64,000 bases of DNA, from positions 30,293,632-30,357,631 of the forward strand of contig CM055102.1 of the NCBI GenBank assembly GCA_029204225.1, given 5' to 3'. This DNA is from Diphasiastrum complanatum. Its lineage: Eukaryota > Streptophyta > Lycopodiopsida > Lycopodiales > Lycopodiaceae. The notes under the pieces are model-generated. The model did not search any database and was not told the origin of the DNA. It saw only the letters and a list, made by a program, of their open reading frames with translations. Both the position numbers and the translations under genes were made by a program. Position 1 is the first letter of the stretch, and each line of letters begins with the position of its first letter. Of the stretch, positions 45,752 through 58,935 are shown piece by piece.

Positions 45752-45779
45752 TCTCTCTCTCTCTCTCTCTCTCTCTCTC
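45752..45779. repeat. (CT)n microsatellite in SOD 5' leader
   Basis: On the gene's strand it reads (GA)n and lies 19 bases upstream of the ATG, within the expected 5' UTR. GA/CT runs are common in plant leaders and core promoters. Confidence 0.9.
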
Positions 45780-45920
45780 GAGCTTCTCTCAGGACAGAAG
45801 AAATGGCAGACAAAGAAGAGAAGAAGACCACAAGAATTTAGAAAAAAAAACCCAGGGAAATTAAATAAAAATAATAATTTACAATGAAAGAGACCTGAAT
45901 TATATACATATGTGTATGTG

Positions 45921-45940
45921 TATATATAAATATATAAAAA
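45921..45940 (-). promoter_or_regulatory. TATA-rich candidate promoter of SOD gene
   Basis: The minus strand reads TTTATATATTTATATA about 190 bases upstream of the ATG. It is the only strong TATA-like element at a sensible distance, though the surroundings are generally AT-rich. Confidence 0.4.
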
Positions 45941-48928
45941 TATGGTTTATTGGCTATTTTTGTGGGAGATAGTGAGGCTCTATTAATTTCTATTCTTTTT
46001 GATAATTGTCAAAATTTTAATTTTAAATGATTGTTTGCCAATTTACTTTTTTGCTATTCACTTTTTTAGAAATATAAAAAAATATGGTACAATTTTTGCA
46101 CAAATAATACTTTTTGTAGCAAGTACTTGAAAAAGAATGTTCATTGTTGTAATGAGTGATACACAACAATTGATGTAATGAGTGACATACAATTATTTGC
46201 CAATTTGTTAACCCTCAATTTCTTAGGATTCAATTTTGACTTTGAAAGTACAAATGTAGTCGCATGCATGAATTACAAATGTTTTGATGTTTATGCGTTC
46301 AATGCACTACATACAACTACAAAACGAATCTTTGAATGAATTACAGAGCTCACAACATCTGCAGTATGAAAATTACTACACTATGGAAATTTACACTCAA
46401 CTTCTCATTGATGTATGTACATGTAATATGGAAGTATATTTACTTGAGACTCAAGAGCATTGACATCTAGGTTGATGTTGGTTGTACAATTATTGAAGAT
46501 GCCAAATTGTTGACTAATGTTTGTAATGAATGTGTTGGAACCAACATCAAGTTTTCCTTCAGGCCATGATTGAAAACGAGCATCAATGTCCAAGAAAGAT
46601 AGATCATCATCCTTACAAAGCATTCATGGGCATCAATTGCATTATGCCTTTGTGCACTTGTAGAAAGCTACAAGATTGGTACTACATTCCCCTCTATTGA
46701 CATCGACAAGAACATCATTATCCGCTAGATTGTCCACAAAACAATTTGAAGCACAGGTCTTCGGCTTTCAACATTGTTGCAATAATCTTTTCTGCAATGC
46801 TAGTAGCGAAAGGCCATGAATTAGTGTAGTAACTAAATCTATAGATAAGACATTGTCAAAGTGGTTGTCAAACATTGAATCAACAAATAACAATAATTGT
46901 TCGCGTGATCGAATATACACACAACTACATGCTATAGCATGAGTCATTGCTAGTAACTACTGGAATAAATGAATCTCAAAAGGACATCACTTGACAATCT
47001 TCAAAAACATTTGAGAATTTTGAGCTCAATAAATGCCTCTGACTTAGTTCATGTTGCACAATCTTCTCATCCAGTTCTTTTAACTGAACCTCATATTTGC
47101 GACGCTTTCCATTCCTAAAGAGCTTATTGATTATTGACATGGTAGCCCATTTTATGAGTTTCAATGGTTATATCGATGGTATTAATTTTCATTTTGATGA
47201 CCACTTATGGCCATGCCAATGGTTGTTGAAACACCCACATTGATCATCCACGAGTGTTGACTTCTTGTGTAATGATGGACAACATGTTTTTTGTCCAACA
47301 TGTAAGAACCTTCACTCCCACATTATTTGTATTGAACCACACCTTCCACCAAAGAAACACACAATTCAGTAGATTCCAACCATGTTTGTAGTCAGTATCA
47401 ATAATCAAGTCAAACATGAAATTTGTTTGCCAACAATGAATGACATAAGAATCAAACAAAAAAGCTATTTCTAGATGTGCAACCAAATTTGGCTAAAGAT
47501 CATTGATGAACTAATGTGTTTGGATCTCTGATTTTTCACAAATACATGTGCCTCCATTGAAATATTATTATGTCATTACCAATTAACAAAACCACATAAA
47601 AAATCATCAAATCACTAAAATGTGACATTGACAAACAAAAAATTCAAACAACCTTCACTATATCACCTTTCACTTGGATAATACTAAGCATTCAACTTCT
47701 TTAGAGAAAGACAAAAGGCCACATGATGATTAGCAAATACCTTCAGAGGAATATCCTCTGGTTCTATCCCATCCATAAAATGACTTTTTTGTTGCCATAA
47801 TCAAAATCTCCTCTTTAAACATTGTTTAGATCCAACACTTTGGAACAAACCTCTACTATAAACTTAATGTTGTGCCCGAAAATGGTTCACAGTATTGGTG
47901 CGCTAAGCACTATGGTCCTACTATGCTTAGAACGATATCTCGAATTCTTGAACTACTCTCACTCTCTTTTGAGATCTCTGATTCTAAGAAATCATATAAT
48001 CTGATACAATGGAGTTTGAATTCTAATTTACACCTCATGTATCATTTTTTGATAATCTCTGCTTATTCTAATTTATTGTATATATACAAGTTTACAAAGA
48101 TCGTGGCTAACCAGAGGGTTTAGGCACGATGTAAAGTTTACAAGATAAGGCTAAATTGTTTAGTATAAACTATACAGTATGAAGACATGAAACTGGGTAG
48201 TTAGTGCATAACAACATGTTCGAATGGTGACGTAGTCTGCTTCGGATTTGGCAGAGGAAGAGTTCCATTTTGAGTGGTACCATGCGATAGTTGAAAGTCT
48301 TGAATTTCGAAAGTGTCGAGTCTTGTGGAACCCATGTAATCAGATAATATATTTTTTGTTCATAGAAAGATATGAAATATACTAGAAAAAATGTTTGATC
48401 TTTTCATATCTAAATATCATCTTTAGTCTTTCACGTCTTATGATTTTATATAAATAGCTATACCCTCATAAGATCTGACTTCCATCATAACTTTTGTAGT
48501 AAAAAAATCACTCATTATGGGGAGTCATATGAAATGAAATACTGGTCAATCAACAACGACTTATAATCTAAACTTTTAGTGGAAGATTCCACAAATACAT
48601 CCACTACAACATCATTGGATGTATTTGCTTATGTAGAAGAAACAACGCTTGCATAGAAGAAGAACTATAGATGAATCAACTTGGGAGGCCTCTTAAAAAT
48701 TCACGCAACTTTTTGCCATGTCCAAGTTTGTCATAAATTTAGCATTTCTTCATTTTTTATAAAAGGATTTAGATCATCTTCTAGCTTTCAAAATGGTATT
48801 GACTTCTTTGTACAATAAATGACTTCTCACTGATAGCATAGCTCTTAGACAATAACCATCTTTTAATTTCTTTTGACAACACAGAGCTACAACCGCCATC
48901 AAGCTGATGGATAGTTGTAGCATTATTA
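45941..48928. other. AT-rich stretch with short minus-strand frames
   Basis: No known gene. Minus-strand frames at 47486-47244, 47164-46976 and 46623-46405 are protein-like in places (for example the helical YEVQLKELDEKIVQHELSQR) and lie in order, which could mean one decayed gene or transposase. No motif supports any family. Confidence 0.25.
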
Positions 48929-48933
48929 CTCAT

Positions 48934-49894
48934 TGTTGGATTATTCTCCTACTAATCGACTAGTCGAGTTTTAATCTTCATCCAGTTATTATCCAAACCT
49001 GCAGTTTTCTTCATGTTTTTACACAGTCTGCATAACTACTCGGAAATGGTTAATCGGTGGTTATTGTCGCTTCGGCCACTTCAAAGACTTTCGCATTTTT
49101 CGTATTTTTCAGCTATCACATTTTTCGAGAAAATGTGAACTATGCAAAAAACAGTTCATTTCTGCAGAGTGACCATTAACGTTCCGTTTGGAATTAAAGC
49201 CACCAACTTGCATTATCTGTTAGAAAGTACATCTCCAGGAAGTCCTAATTGGACGAATGCCAGCATATCACAACCAACTAAATGGCGACAACCTGATTTT
49301 TAGTATAAGTAGCTGCTCATACTTCTACATAATAATCGTTGTTATCATAACGGATTGAAGCATAGTTAGCATCTCTCAAGCTTTCAAGCTTGAACACTCT
49401 TGAGCATTCTAGCTTAGTTCTTTAGAGTTGATTTAGAGTTTGCTATTGCGCTTACTGCTTATTAGCGGAAGTGTTTAATTCATACAAAGTTAAAGTTACT
49501 CGGAGATAGCTTAGAGCACGAGGCTTTGATCCGCAATTCCTTTGGGCTCATTTCATTCTGATTTGTTTCTTTCACTGAATCAATATATCTTTTATTGCGT
49601 TCAGTATCTTATCAGTATGTATGCATCTTTGTAATTCTTTTGTAACTGATAAGCTCTTATTATTTGTCTGATAATTCAATGCTTCATGTTTGGCTATGTA
49701 ATCACTTAGTTGCTAGCAATTTCAAAGTTAGTTGCTAAAGATTGAACGTGATTTCTATCACTACTTTTTGTTCAAAATTGATAGGCCTAGTCATGCACAT
49801 GAAAGAAGGTTTATTCCACCACGCTCGATGAAGTCGTTTACCTACTTCGACTTTGTCGAATTATTTTCTTTCATCTTATCACCTCTTTCCAACA
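48934..49894 (+). repeat. Solo LTR, TGTTGGATTA copia family
   Basis: It is 961 bp, starts TGTTGGATTATTC and ends TTTCCAACA. It is flanked by ctcat (48929-48933) and ctcac (49895-49899), a 5-bp target duplication with one change. No internal element sequence lies on either side, so it arose by LTR-LTR recombination. It matches the LTR at 20776-21695 in the last 400 bases especially. Confidence 0.88.
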
Positions 49895-51440
49895 CTCACT
49901 GCCATGATGAGATTAGCCCATGAAGTTGCTACAAAACATAGGATGCTAATACACTTTTCGTCTTCAAAAATATAGTCCCAACTGAGACTAGCTAGCTAAC
50001 CATGGTATTGAACACATTCGAATTTCCAGTGACAAGTCATTCTACATTTTGTCTGATACTAAGACCTTAGCTCATCCATTTGAAAACATTAACAACACCA
50101 AAAAAAAATTTTATGATGAAACTCATCTTTTTGTCTAATATTAGTTAGTCTTTTTTTAGTCATAGTTGTAGGTTTTTTTTCTTGATAGATTGATTAATTT
50201 CTTTAATATCACTAAAATATATTTCATTTGAGTTTTCGAAGCTTCAAGTTCTGACAACTAAATTTCTCAATAACAACTCATGCATCACTTGTCATTTCTT
50301 CGTGCATGCACAATTTACTACACCGTGCTTAAAAAATGATTGAACAAAACTCCAAACCTTGCTCTAATGCCAAATGAAAAAAAAAAAAGACATGGAAAGA
50401 ACCAATGCTAAACTAGACTCTAAATAGTGCAAATAGAAAAGATCAATTAATGAGTAAGAAAATATGCACAAAAGCAAAGATTTTTCTTGAAAATTTTCTT
50501 GAGAGAAAGATTCGTTCAATAAATTAATTTCTCAAAATATTGATGTTATGCACAGCTATGAATATCTTAAAGCATATCTTGTATATTGAGAATAATATTT
50601 GAAAATACGATTAGGTTTAGCAACATGTTGTCTGAATTCAATGTATCATTAAACTATGCTGCACATGCAATTGACAATATTATGTGCTCATTTGGTCAAC
50701 AAGAACTTCTATCGATTAACAAGAGAACAAAAGATTCTAAATCCAGATCTATTATAGTAAATTCTCCGACTAATATTCACATATGCACGATGCACACTAT
50801 GGTGCCAATTATGAAATTCTCATTTATCTACATCTTATTTTTTTGTTAAGGAGTTGGAAGATATGATTTTGAGAACATGGCTTTACATTATGATAAAAAT
50901 TGATATGTAATCACAAATATATGAGAACATTGTGAAAAGTTTAGATTCAAAGATGATCCAAAACATTAGATCTAACGCGAAAATGATTGCACTAATCAAT
51001 TCATCTATGTTAGACAACTCATTACTAGCTTGCTAGCTTAATCAATAACACTTACCAAATGGAAATAGAATCAAAAGATAATCAAAGCATGCTTAAATTT
51101 GATGCTAAGCCTCCTTTGTTTACAATCCATACAATAGCAAGGTCACATTTAATTCATCACCTCTATGCACATCAATCAAGCACACAACACAATTCCTACA
51201 CAAATGTAGAAGAAAGCCAAAATGAAATGATAGTATTCCTCCAAAAACTTCTCCAAACCAAATATGGACAAAGGATTTACTCCTCCAACATGGGACCTAC
51301 TATTTACAGATCAAAGTGATGAATCTCTCTCCTCTCTCTAGGTGTCATATACCTATATTGGTTTCTTTTGGTAGTCTAAACTATCGAAAGTGACCAATAT
51401 GACCAAATTACTTGATCTAAATGCGTTGTAAAGTGGTAGA
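49895..51440. other. Non-coding stretch, nothing recognised
   Basis: AT-rich DNA with short chance frames only (for example 50586-50849 and 51059-51319). No motif or repeat structure seen. Confidence 0.4.
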
Positions 51441-51443
51441 AAC

Positions 51444-51737
51444 TCATTGATGATAATAGGACGTAATGATAAATAAAGGTGATGCACCGCGTCCTTGGAA
51501 TTTCACTGCAAACCCCGCACAAGTTAATAGAAAATCATTGAATTTCTTATGTAGGCACCCATAAGTTTCCAAGGCAAAAGGAATAAAGTCTTCTCCAAGA
51601 GTGCAATGTGAATAATACTGCTCTTTATCTAGAGCTGGCAGTTGAAGCACAACGAAGGAGCTGGTCCGACCGTGAAGGACTAGCAACAAGAACATCCCCA
51701 AGGGTGCGAATCGCCTTGCGCGAAAGAACACGGTCAA
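51444..51737 (-). pseudogene. Possible LINE-type polyprotein C-terminal remnant
   Basis: The open frame of 97 codons contains FIPFALETYGCLHKKFNDFL, followed by LTCA and then ITSYYHQ. From memory this resembles the ending of some plant LINE/RT-derived ORFs, where 'LPLALETYGCLH' precedes the C-terminus. No RT or endonuclease motif is nearby, so the assignment rests on this one motif. Confidence 0.4.
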
Positions 51738-51739
51738 CC

Positions 51740-53189
51740 TGACGACAAGATGACTGCGAATCAGACATAGGCAACAATCACAAATTTTTTTTAAAAGAGC
51801 CCATTAGTGGCTTGTCTGTACCAAAATTGTCAAATTTGCCCAAAGAGTTTTTTTTTTTTTTGGAAAGGGGGGGTAAAGAAAGTCTTTAGACAATGTTATA
51901 TCATTCCCTTGTCGAAAGAGCTAGAACCTCTTGCTAGTGGGAAGGTTGGCAACATGGGAGATTAGTCAAATGGCTTAGTTCCAGACTATAATATTGAGAC
52001 GAGAAATGTCAAAAGTCTTAGTTCAAGACTATGATATTGAGACGAGAAATGTCAAAAGTATAGAGGCAAGGCCTACACGTTAGGGATGCACTTGATGAAA
52101 CATATGTAAATGAAATTGTTAATTTTGGAGATACATTATCAATATTTTTTTTTAATTGATCTACTTTTCATTGTTATTTATTTGGAATAATTGTCAATGT
52201 GTTATTTTTTCTTGCGATTAATTTTGTTGGTATTGAAAAAATAATAAATTTTGCTTATTATGTTTATTGTTTTCTATTTTTAATGATTAGATTCATCAAA
52301 AATGTGTTGAGCATAAATTAAAAGCATCAATTCGAATTTTTGTTTATTCATGTAAAGCGATTCAAAAAATAGCACACAATATTTAAGTATTATTTTTGTA
52401 AATAATAGTAGCCGTATTTAAGACACTACTCTTGCAAATGATGCTCTTGAAATTTCAAAATAAAATTTTCAATATGCATATCAATATTACTTTTTTAAAA
52501 TAAGAGTTATTTGAACAATTATATTTTATATATTATGTACAATTTCAAAAAATACTTTTTTTATAATATTCTATAATCTTAAAAATTAAAATAAAAGTTT
52601 AATATTACAAATATCTAAAGTTCTAACTATGTAACTAGTATTTTAAATATAAATTTTTTAAAGGAGAACAACCAACAAAGTAACTTGGCATTAAGATTTC
52701 AAAAGTTACCTTCCATCTCTTGAAAAAAAGCTGAAAGACTTACAACAAAAATTGAGAGGTTTCGACAATCTCCAAGTAAATTTTTTGCGAGTTTTACAAG
52801 TTTCTATGTCATGACAATCTCTAGCACATCTTTTTTTCTATGGAATTGTGTCCACTTTCTTTTATTTCTTTTTTGTCACACACAAAAATTGGCTTTTCAT
52901 TTTCCAATATCACAAGAAACTTGGATGCCATAGCTTTGAGCCACTGTATCATGTGAATCATTCCCAACCATTCAACTTTCTCATGTAAAACAAATGTATC
53001 AAGTTGTGTAGCAATTCATGTATAAAACCATCATTGTCATGAACAATATCTGCTTTTAAGATATTTGAATCATATTTTTGTAGATACATTATAGATTTGG
53101 TAGGTTTAAAATTTTCAATTATAAAATAGAAAAAGTTTTTTTAACACATTTGAAAACAAAATTTTGAGTAAAAAAACTATTTTAGAATA
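51740..53189. other. AT-rich stretch, nothing recognised
   Basis: Very AT-rich with many homopolymer runs, no open frames of note. An imperfect direct repeat ('agactatgatattgagacgagaaatgtc' type, in two copies) lies at 51985-52050. Confidence 0.45.
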
Positions 53190-53515
53190 TTTTTTGTAGC
53201 CTCCAAACATAGCACGCCGATGTGCTAAGTAAATCAACTAATTTTTTTTTTGCAGCCTTCAAAGATTTGGCTTCATCCAATTTCTAGATATGTTCCAAAA
53301 ACTAGATGGCAACAGACGTCGGAGGTTAGATTCATGATGAATCAGAAAAGCATGCTAGTGTGCTAAATGAAACATGAAATTTTTTTTGCAACTTCCAAAG
53401 ATAGCATGCTAACGTGCCAATCAAGATCACCCGAAAAAAAAAAAAAAAAAAAAAACAAAAAAAATTCAGGCCGTTTCGCTTGGCATGCCAGGATGCTATC
53501 TTTGGACGCTACCAG
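53190..53515. repeat. Short dispersed motif in both orientations plus poly-A
   Basis: The word (a)gcatgctaacgtgcca, or variants (agcacgccgatgtgct, agcatgctagtgtgct, and the complement ggcatgccaggatgct), recurs four times. It is often preceded by 'ccaaagat'. A poly-A run of about 20 lies at 53437-53455. Confidence 0.6.
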
Positions 53516-55581
53516 AAAATAGAATTTAATTTTAAATTTTTCTTACTTTGTGAGATTTTTAACTATGTATCAAACCACAATTCTTAATAATAAACATTTA
53601 AGTAGCACCAATGAAAAAGTAGCACATTGTGTGCTACCTTTTTGTTGAATCATGGCAAGAAAGAAACTCGCAAAACTAGCAAAATGCCAAGGTCGAAATT
53701 GAGCAACACTTTTAGTAGAAACCTCACATGGAAGCAAAATTGTAAATAAATAAGTCAGTCATCGCATAAGAGTGTTTTGTACAAAAATGTGCCAAAAAGA
53801 TGCATTGTTTTGCAAGTAAGTAGATTGCGCCACGTAGCACAATACAATAGTTACAAAGTGATGGTTGAATCAACTTTGCCCACGTATTACCTCGAAACTA
53901 TTTTCCTCACCCTAAGCTCTTTAGTTCTAAGCCTCTAATGTTGACTTCATCGTGGAGAGGGCATTGGGCTCCACAGTAGGTAGAATAATTTCATCTCCGT
54001 GCTAGGGGGCCATCGAGCTATAAGATATTAAAAGAATGACAAAATTGACAGTAAGTCCTTTCAAAAGTACTATTCCCTCAAAAGCTTAGTCAAACATTGT
54101 ATTTATGAGTATAGATATGTAGCAGTCTTCTAACATCCCTTTCCATGCCAATAATCATGTTATCAAAATGTGGTAGAGAATCACTTTGATGGAAGGAGTT
54201 GTGAAAGTCTTTTCCAGTCTTGATAATTTCAAGTGAACTTGAAATTCAAACACACTTTTCTCATTGGATCGATCTTGTACTACACTCTACTATACCCATC
54301 CATGAATCTTCCAATGTCTTCTTGCTTCTAATATGGTTCAAATTTTTACAATAAGACTCGGGGGAGCAAAAGAAATCAAACAACAATACGTACGGGTGTT
54401 ATTAACACCTTTGGGATCAAATTATTGATTTTGTATCTCTTATGTCTAAAACAATACCCAACATAACAACAACAACAACGTGCATTATTGAACTATTATT
54501 GAGCCAACTTACTTTGATAAAGCTTGATAGAAAGAAGACGATGGTACATTTGAACGTGCATATGATGAAAATTTAATAAAACAAAAACAAATGACATGTT
54601 TTCAAGCAATGAACCTAGCAAGAAAAAGACATTGTATCTCTAAAAAATTGGGCACCCATAATTACATATTTGGAAATGGGAGCACCTCCTAGGAGGGTGC
54701 AATCTCTATTTAATCTCAAAACTACTCCGCAAGAGGGCGTCGAGGAAGATGCACAATTCCATCTTGCTTTTTGGACTAGTCGGTGAGGGTGCTCTAGAGG
54801 AAGCAAGGGTGTGGCTCCCATCCTTTCTCAAGTGGAGAAAGCCTGGATTGCTAGGTTGATGACAACCTTCACCCTTTCATGACTATACTATGACATCAAG
54901 TAACTGCCAGGTAGCGATGTCGGTATTCTAAGATGGGACCTATTGCATGTATGTCAGATTTTCAAATTACTTGATTGACAGATTTGATGAGTATTACATG
55001 TGTGCATCTGCGTTGTTGTCTGATCATATGATACTTGAGGGTGTTACATGCAACAATGCATGTGCCATTATGGACATACATGTGATTTTAATAGCTTGTT
55101 TTACATCTTATATGCATCTATGGTTGGGTGGAGAGCAATCATCATACTTTCATTTGCACAAGAAAAATATGCATAAATATTAGTAGGATTGTTACAATCT
55201 CCATCTAAAAACACCATACAATCAAAAAATCACTGGTGTGCAAGTTCTGTTTTACAGTGTTGCTAGGCATCTCCTACAAAGATACCTAAGACATTAGGAT
55301 TATGAATTGTGAAACGACCAAGATAGATCCTGCTTATATTGTTCTGGAGGCCCTTAAGGAAACCTTTCAAAATGCTACCAAATCCGTTTATTTACGCCTG
55401 GGCACACCCAACGATGCAGTCTGGGAGTCTCAACAAGATTCTAAAACGTCCATGACCAATAAATGGGTCCCTAAACAATCGATAGGACCACCTGCCCTAG
55501 TGTAACACTACTGCTTGTCATGACACATGGCATTAGTATTAACATGGGGGCCAAGGGTCAAGGAGCTGTCCATAACCGGCC

Positions 55582-55584
<3 letters not shown>
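53516..55584. other. Intergenic, one small hairpin
   Basis: No gene seen. A hairpin aaaaagtagcacattgtgtgctacctttt lies at 53613-53642 (paired arms aaagtagcaca/tgtgctacctt, one bulge). A short (aac)n run lies at 54465-54480. Confidence 0.4.

Positions 55585-55629
<45 letters not shown>
55585..55629. repeat. (GA)n microsatellite
   Basis: 45 bases of GA, about 220 bases beyond the PPR stop codon, so possibly in its 3' UTR. Confidence 0.95.
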
Positions 55630-55631
<2 letters not shown>

Positions 55632-55848
55632 GTTACAGTGGCATTATGTAAAAAGAACTTAGTCTTGGGGCATAAGTCCAAATCTTATGCTGCTACAGCA
55701 AAGGATAGGATTCTTTTTTCATCATCAGTCGCTCATTACTTGGATATGTATACAGTAACATCTCTGCCAGCAGTCTGAATGATGAATTGGTAACAGCTTG
55801 ACATCCACTTATGCCCAAACCCCTGACAATGTCACTACGTTCATGGAA

Positions 55849-58846
55849 CTACTTATTCACATCAATCCCGGTAGATCCCCACATTTGCTGCAAATCTTCT
55901 GAATTGCTGAACTTGCCAACTGTAGCATAAATGTTGGATAACAATACATAGGCTGCTGAGTTTGTTGGGTCCAGATTCAAGACATGCTTTGCAGCCCATT
56001 CTCCAACTTGCAGATTATTATACTTTCTGCAAGCACTCAGAAAGGCAGTCCATACAAAAGTATCTGTAGAACATGGCATTTTGTTTATCATGTCTTTTGC
56101 CTCATCCAGGTAACCAGAGCGACCAAGAAGGTCCACCAAGCAGCTGTGGTGTTCAACTGTTGCAACGCCATCATAGATCGGACTCATAGACTCAAGATAG
56201 TAAAGTGCTTCATCTATCATGCCAGCGTGGCTGAATGCTGAAAGAAGGCCAACAAATGTGGCATCATCCATCTCTAGGTTTGTGTGAGACATTCTTTCAA
56301 AAATTTCAAAAGCACCCTTGCCAAGTCCGTGCACAGCATAACCTCCAATCATGGAATTATATAAAGCCATGTCATGAATAAGACTGTTGTTGAACACTCT
56401 GTAAGCATCCTCAATGTTTCCACATCTGGCATACATATCCACCAGACAGCTCGTAACAATTACTTCTGACTCAAACCCTCTTTTAATAACCTGTGCATGA
56501 ATATGCCTGCCCTCTTTCAACGCTGCAATGTCAGTACATGCTTTCAAAACTCCCACATAAGTGACAATGTTAGGTTCCATACCGTCTTGCAGCATCAGTT
56601 GGAATAACTCCAAAGCTTTCACTCCCTGTCCACAATTTGCAAACCCCAGAATCATGGAACTCCAAGAAACTAAATTATGTGTAGGCATATTAGCAAACAC
56701 TCTACAAGCATCCTCTATGCTTCCACATTTAGCATACATGTCAATGAGGCAATTTCCCACACAGATATCTGAATCCAGCCCACTTCGAACAGCTTGGGTG
56801 TGAACATGACGACCATCTTCAAGTGCTCTCAAGCTGGCACATGCATTCAAGATATTCACAAAAGTAACTTTGTCCATTTCAATTCCTTCTAGCAGCATCT
56901 GTCGAAACAACTGTAAAGCTTTCAGCCCTTGGCCACAACTGACATAACCCACAACCATGGCACTCCAAGATACTGAATTGGGTGATGGCATCACACTAAA
57001 CACTTGACATGCATCTTCTATGCTCCCAGATTTAGCATATAAGTTAATAAGACAACTTGCTACTAGCACATTTGTGTCTTGGCTTTTTAGAACAGCTTGT
57101 CCATGAACGTGGCGACCCTCCTCAAGTGCCACTATGCTAGAGCATGCTTTAAGGGTGCCTACAAAGGAAGCACTGTTTGGCTCAACTTTTTCTCGTTGCA
57201 TTTGTTGGAACAGCACCAAACCCTTCTTGCCCATCCCACAATTGGCATAGCCCAAAATCATGGCACTCCACGATATCACATCGGGTGTCTGAATAACGTT
57301 GAATACTGAGCAAGCATCCTCTATGCTCCCACATTTGGCATACATGTCCATTAAGCAATTGGCAATGGAGACATTCGAATCCAACCCTCTTCGAATAACT
57401 TCTGCATGTACAAATCTTCCCTCTTCCAATGCATCTATGCTTGTGCATGCCTTTAGTACACCCAAAATGGTAACATGGTTTGGCACAACATTTTCTTGCT
57501 TCATTTGTTTATAAAGTTCTAAAGCCTTTTCCCCTTTGTCACAAATAGCATATGCCGAAATCATGGAGCTCCAAACTACAACATCACAAGTAAACATGCC
57601 ATTGAACACTCTGTTGACGTCTTCTATGCTGCGACATTTTGCATACATGTCAATCAAGCAACTGCTGACAAAAACATCAGACTGGCATTTCTGTTGAATA
57701 ATCTGTCCATGAACATACCTGCCCTCCTCGAGTGCCATTAATCTAGCACAGGCTTTGAGTACTGGAACAAAAATGTACTTGTCTGGATTCACTCCTTCAT
57801 TTTGCATATCTTGAAATAATTTGAGTGCTTTCATGTCTTGCCCATCTTTTACTTGTCTAGTAAGCTCTGTAGTCCAGTAAAAAACACTTCTTTGTGTTTT
57901 ACCAGGTGCCATAGCAGACAGTTCTGCTTTCACCCATTCTGGCGAAAACCACCCATCAATCCAAAGGGCCTCCTGAGTCTTCTTATGCTTGAAATCAGGG
58001 TACCTAGCATTTGCCTAGTAGATAAAAAATTTTGCTTTTTAAAGACCTGCACTATACGTACTTCACATGCAGGCATAAGCTTCAAAACAGGTAGATCTTC
58101 TACTCCCTGAGACTTTACCTTGTCTGACCTGTGATCCCACCACTGAGAAGGATCAGAGAAGAACTGGCGCCAAAGTTGCTCTGTATGCATTTGGCGACCT
58201 GCCATAAACCACAGCTACTTGCATTATGGCAGCTCAAAATAGCCTTAAAACTCCTGGATGATATTAACAAATGAGACTTAATCCTGCAAACACCTCAGTA
58301 GTTGCAATACATACTTCCGCTAAGCTCTTACTCCATAAAAAATGTCATCAGTAATGAGTTCATCTATCAGAAGCAAAAGCTTTCCCACAGAACAAGCTCC
58401 TGATAGGGTTCAAAAGAAGTCTAACCTCAGAAACATTAGCAGTATACAAAATCAACTACGTAAAGCAGAAGACATTAACTGAAAGGACACTATATAATTC
58501 AGTAACATTAAAGTCCTTTGAGGAAAAAAAAAAGGGTCGTCATTCCTACGGACAATTCTTTCTTCTGAAATGCAGCTAGAGAAAGGATAACTGTACAGTC
58601 AGTAAGAGAAAGGATAAATGCATCTCTCGTACAAACTAAAGAAGGATTGAAACAACGCTTACTCGTAAAAGATTGCGCCCTCGAACACTTCACTTGAAAA
58701 TGAGAAGGACGAAAACATTCATAATTAACCTCACTTGAGCTGAACCTCAGCTTCCCAATTGCTATCCTCGCCTTTGAGCTTCCTTTACATCCTCCACTTT
58801 GACAACTAGGTGGTGTCACCACAGAATGTAGCAATGTTTCTTCCAT
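55849..58846 (-). CDS. Organelle PPR protein with N-terminal OSB-like PDF motif
   Basis: PPR proteins bind organelle transcripts in sequence-specific fashion. I join three exons: 58846-58663, 58198-58119 and 58014-55849. Introns of 464 and 104 bp have GT-AG ends and matching phase, giving 809 residues. Residues 1-62 are Ser/Arg/Lys-rich, like a transit peptide. Residues 70-116 carry LWRQFFSDPSQWWDHR, YPDFKHKKTQEALW and SPEWV, the pattern of the PDF motif of OSB single-stranded-DNA-binding proteins. PPR motifs start near 135, with five clear 101-residue triplets beginning ALEEGR (182-686), then an E-type tail (FVWTAFLSACRKY, YVLLSNIYATVGK). There is no E+ or DYW domain, so it is not by itself an editing deaminase. 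The main exon is fully open, so the gene is probably functional. Confidence 0.9.
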
Positions 58847-58935
58847 TTTTCCGACCCTTCGCCAAAAAGGATTTTGCCGAGGGTTTATGAGAACATAAGT
58901 CGAGAATCATAAGAAGATTCTAGTGAAAAAAACGG

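Noticed and set aside
45543-45831. Alternative minus-strand frames over SOD exon 1
   Set aside because: They overlap the SOD frame, which continues through eight consistent exons.
57182-57448. Other frames inside the PPR exon
   Set aside because: They are shadow frames of the repeated PPR codons.
57930-58205. A separate short gene starting at ATG 58205
   Set aside because: Its first part is exon 2 of the PPR gene and its end reads through the 104-bp intron. Splicing restores the PDF motif in frame with the PPR tract.
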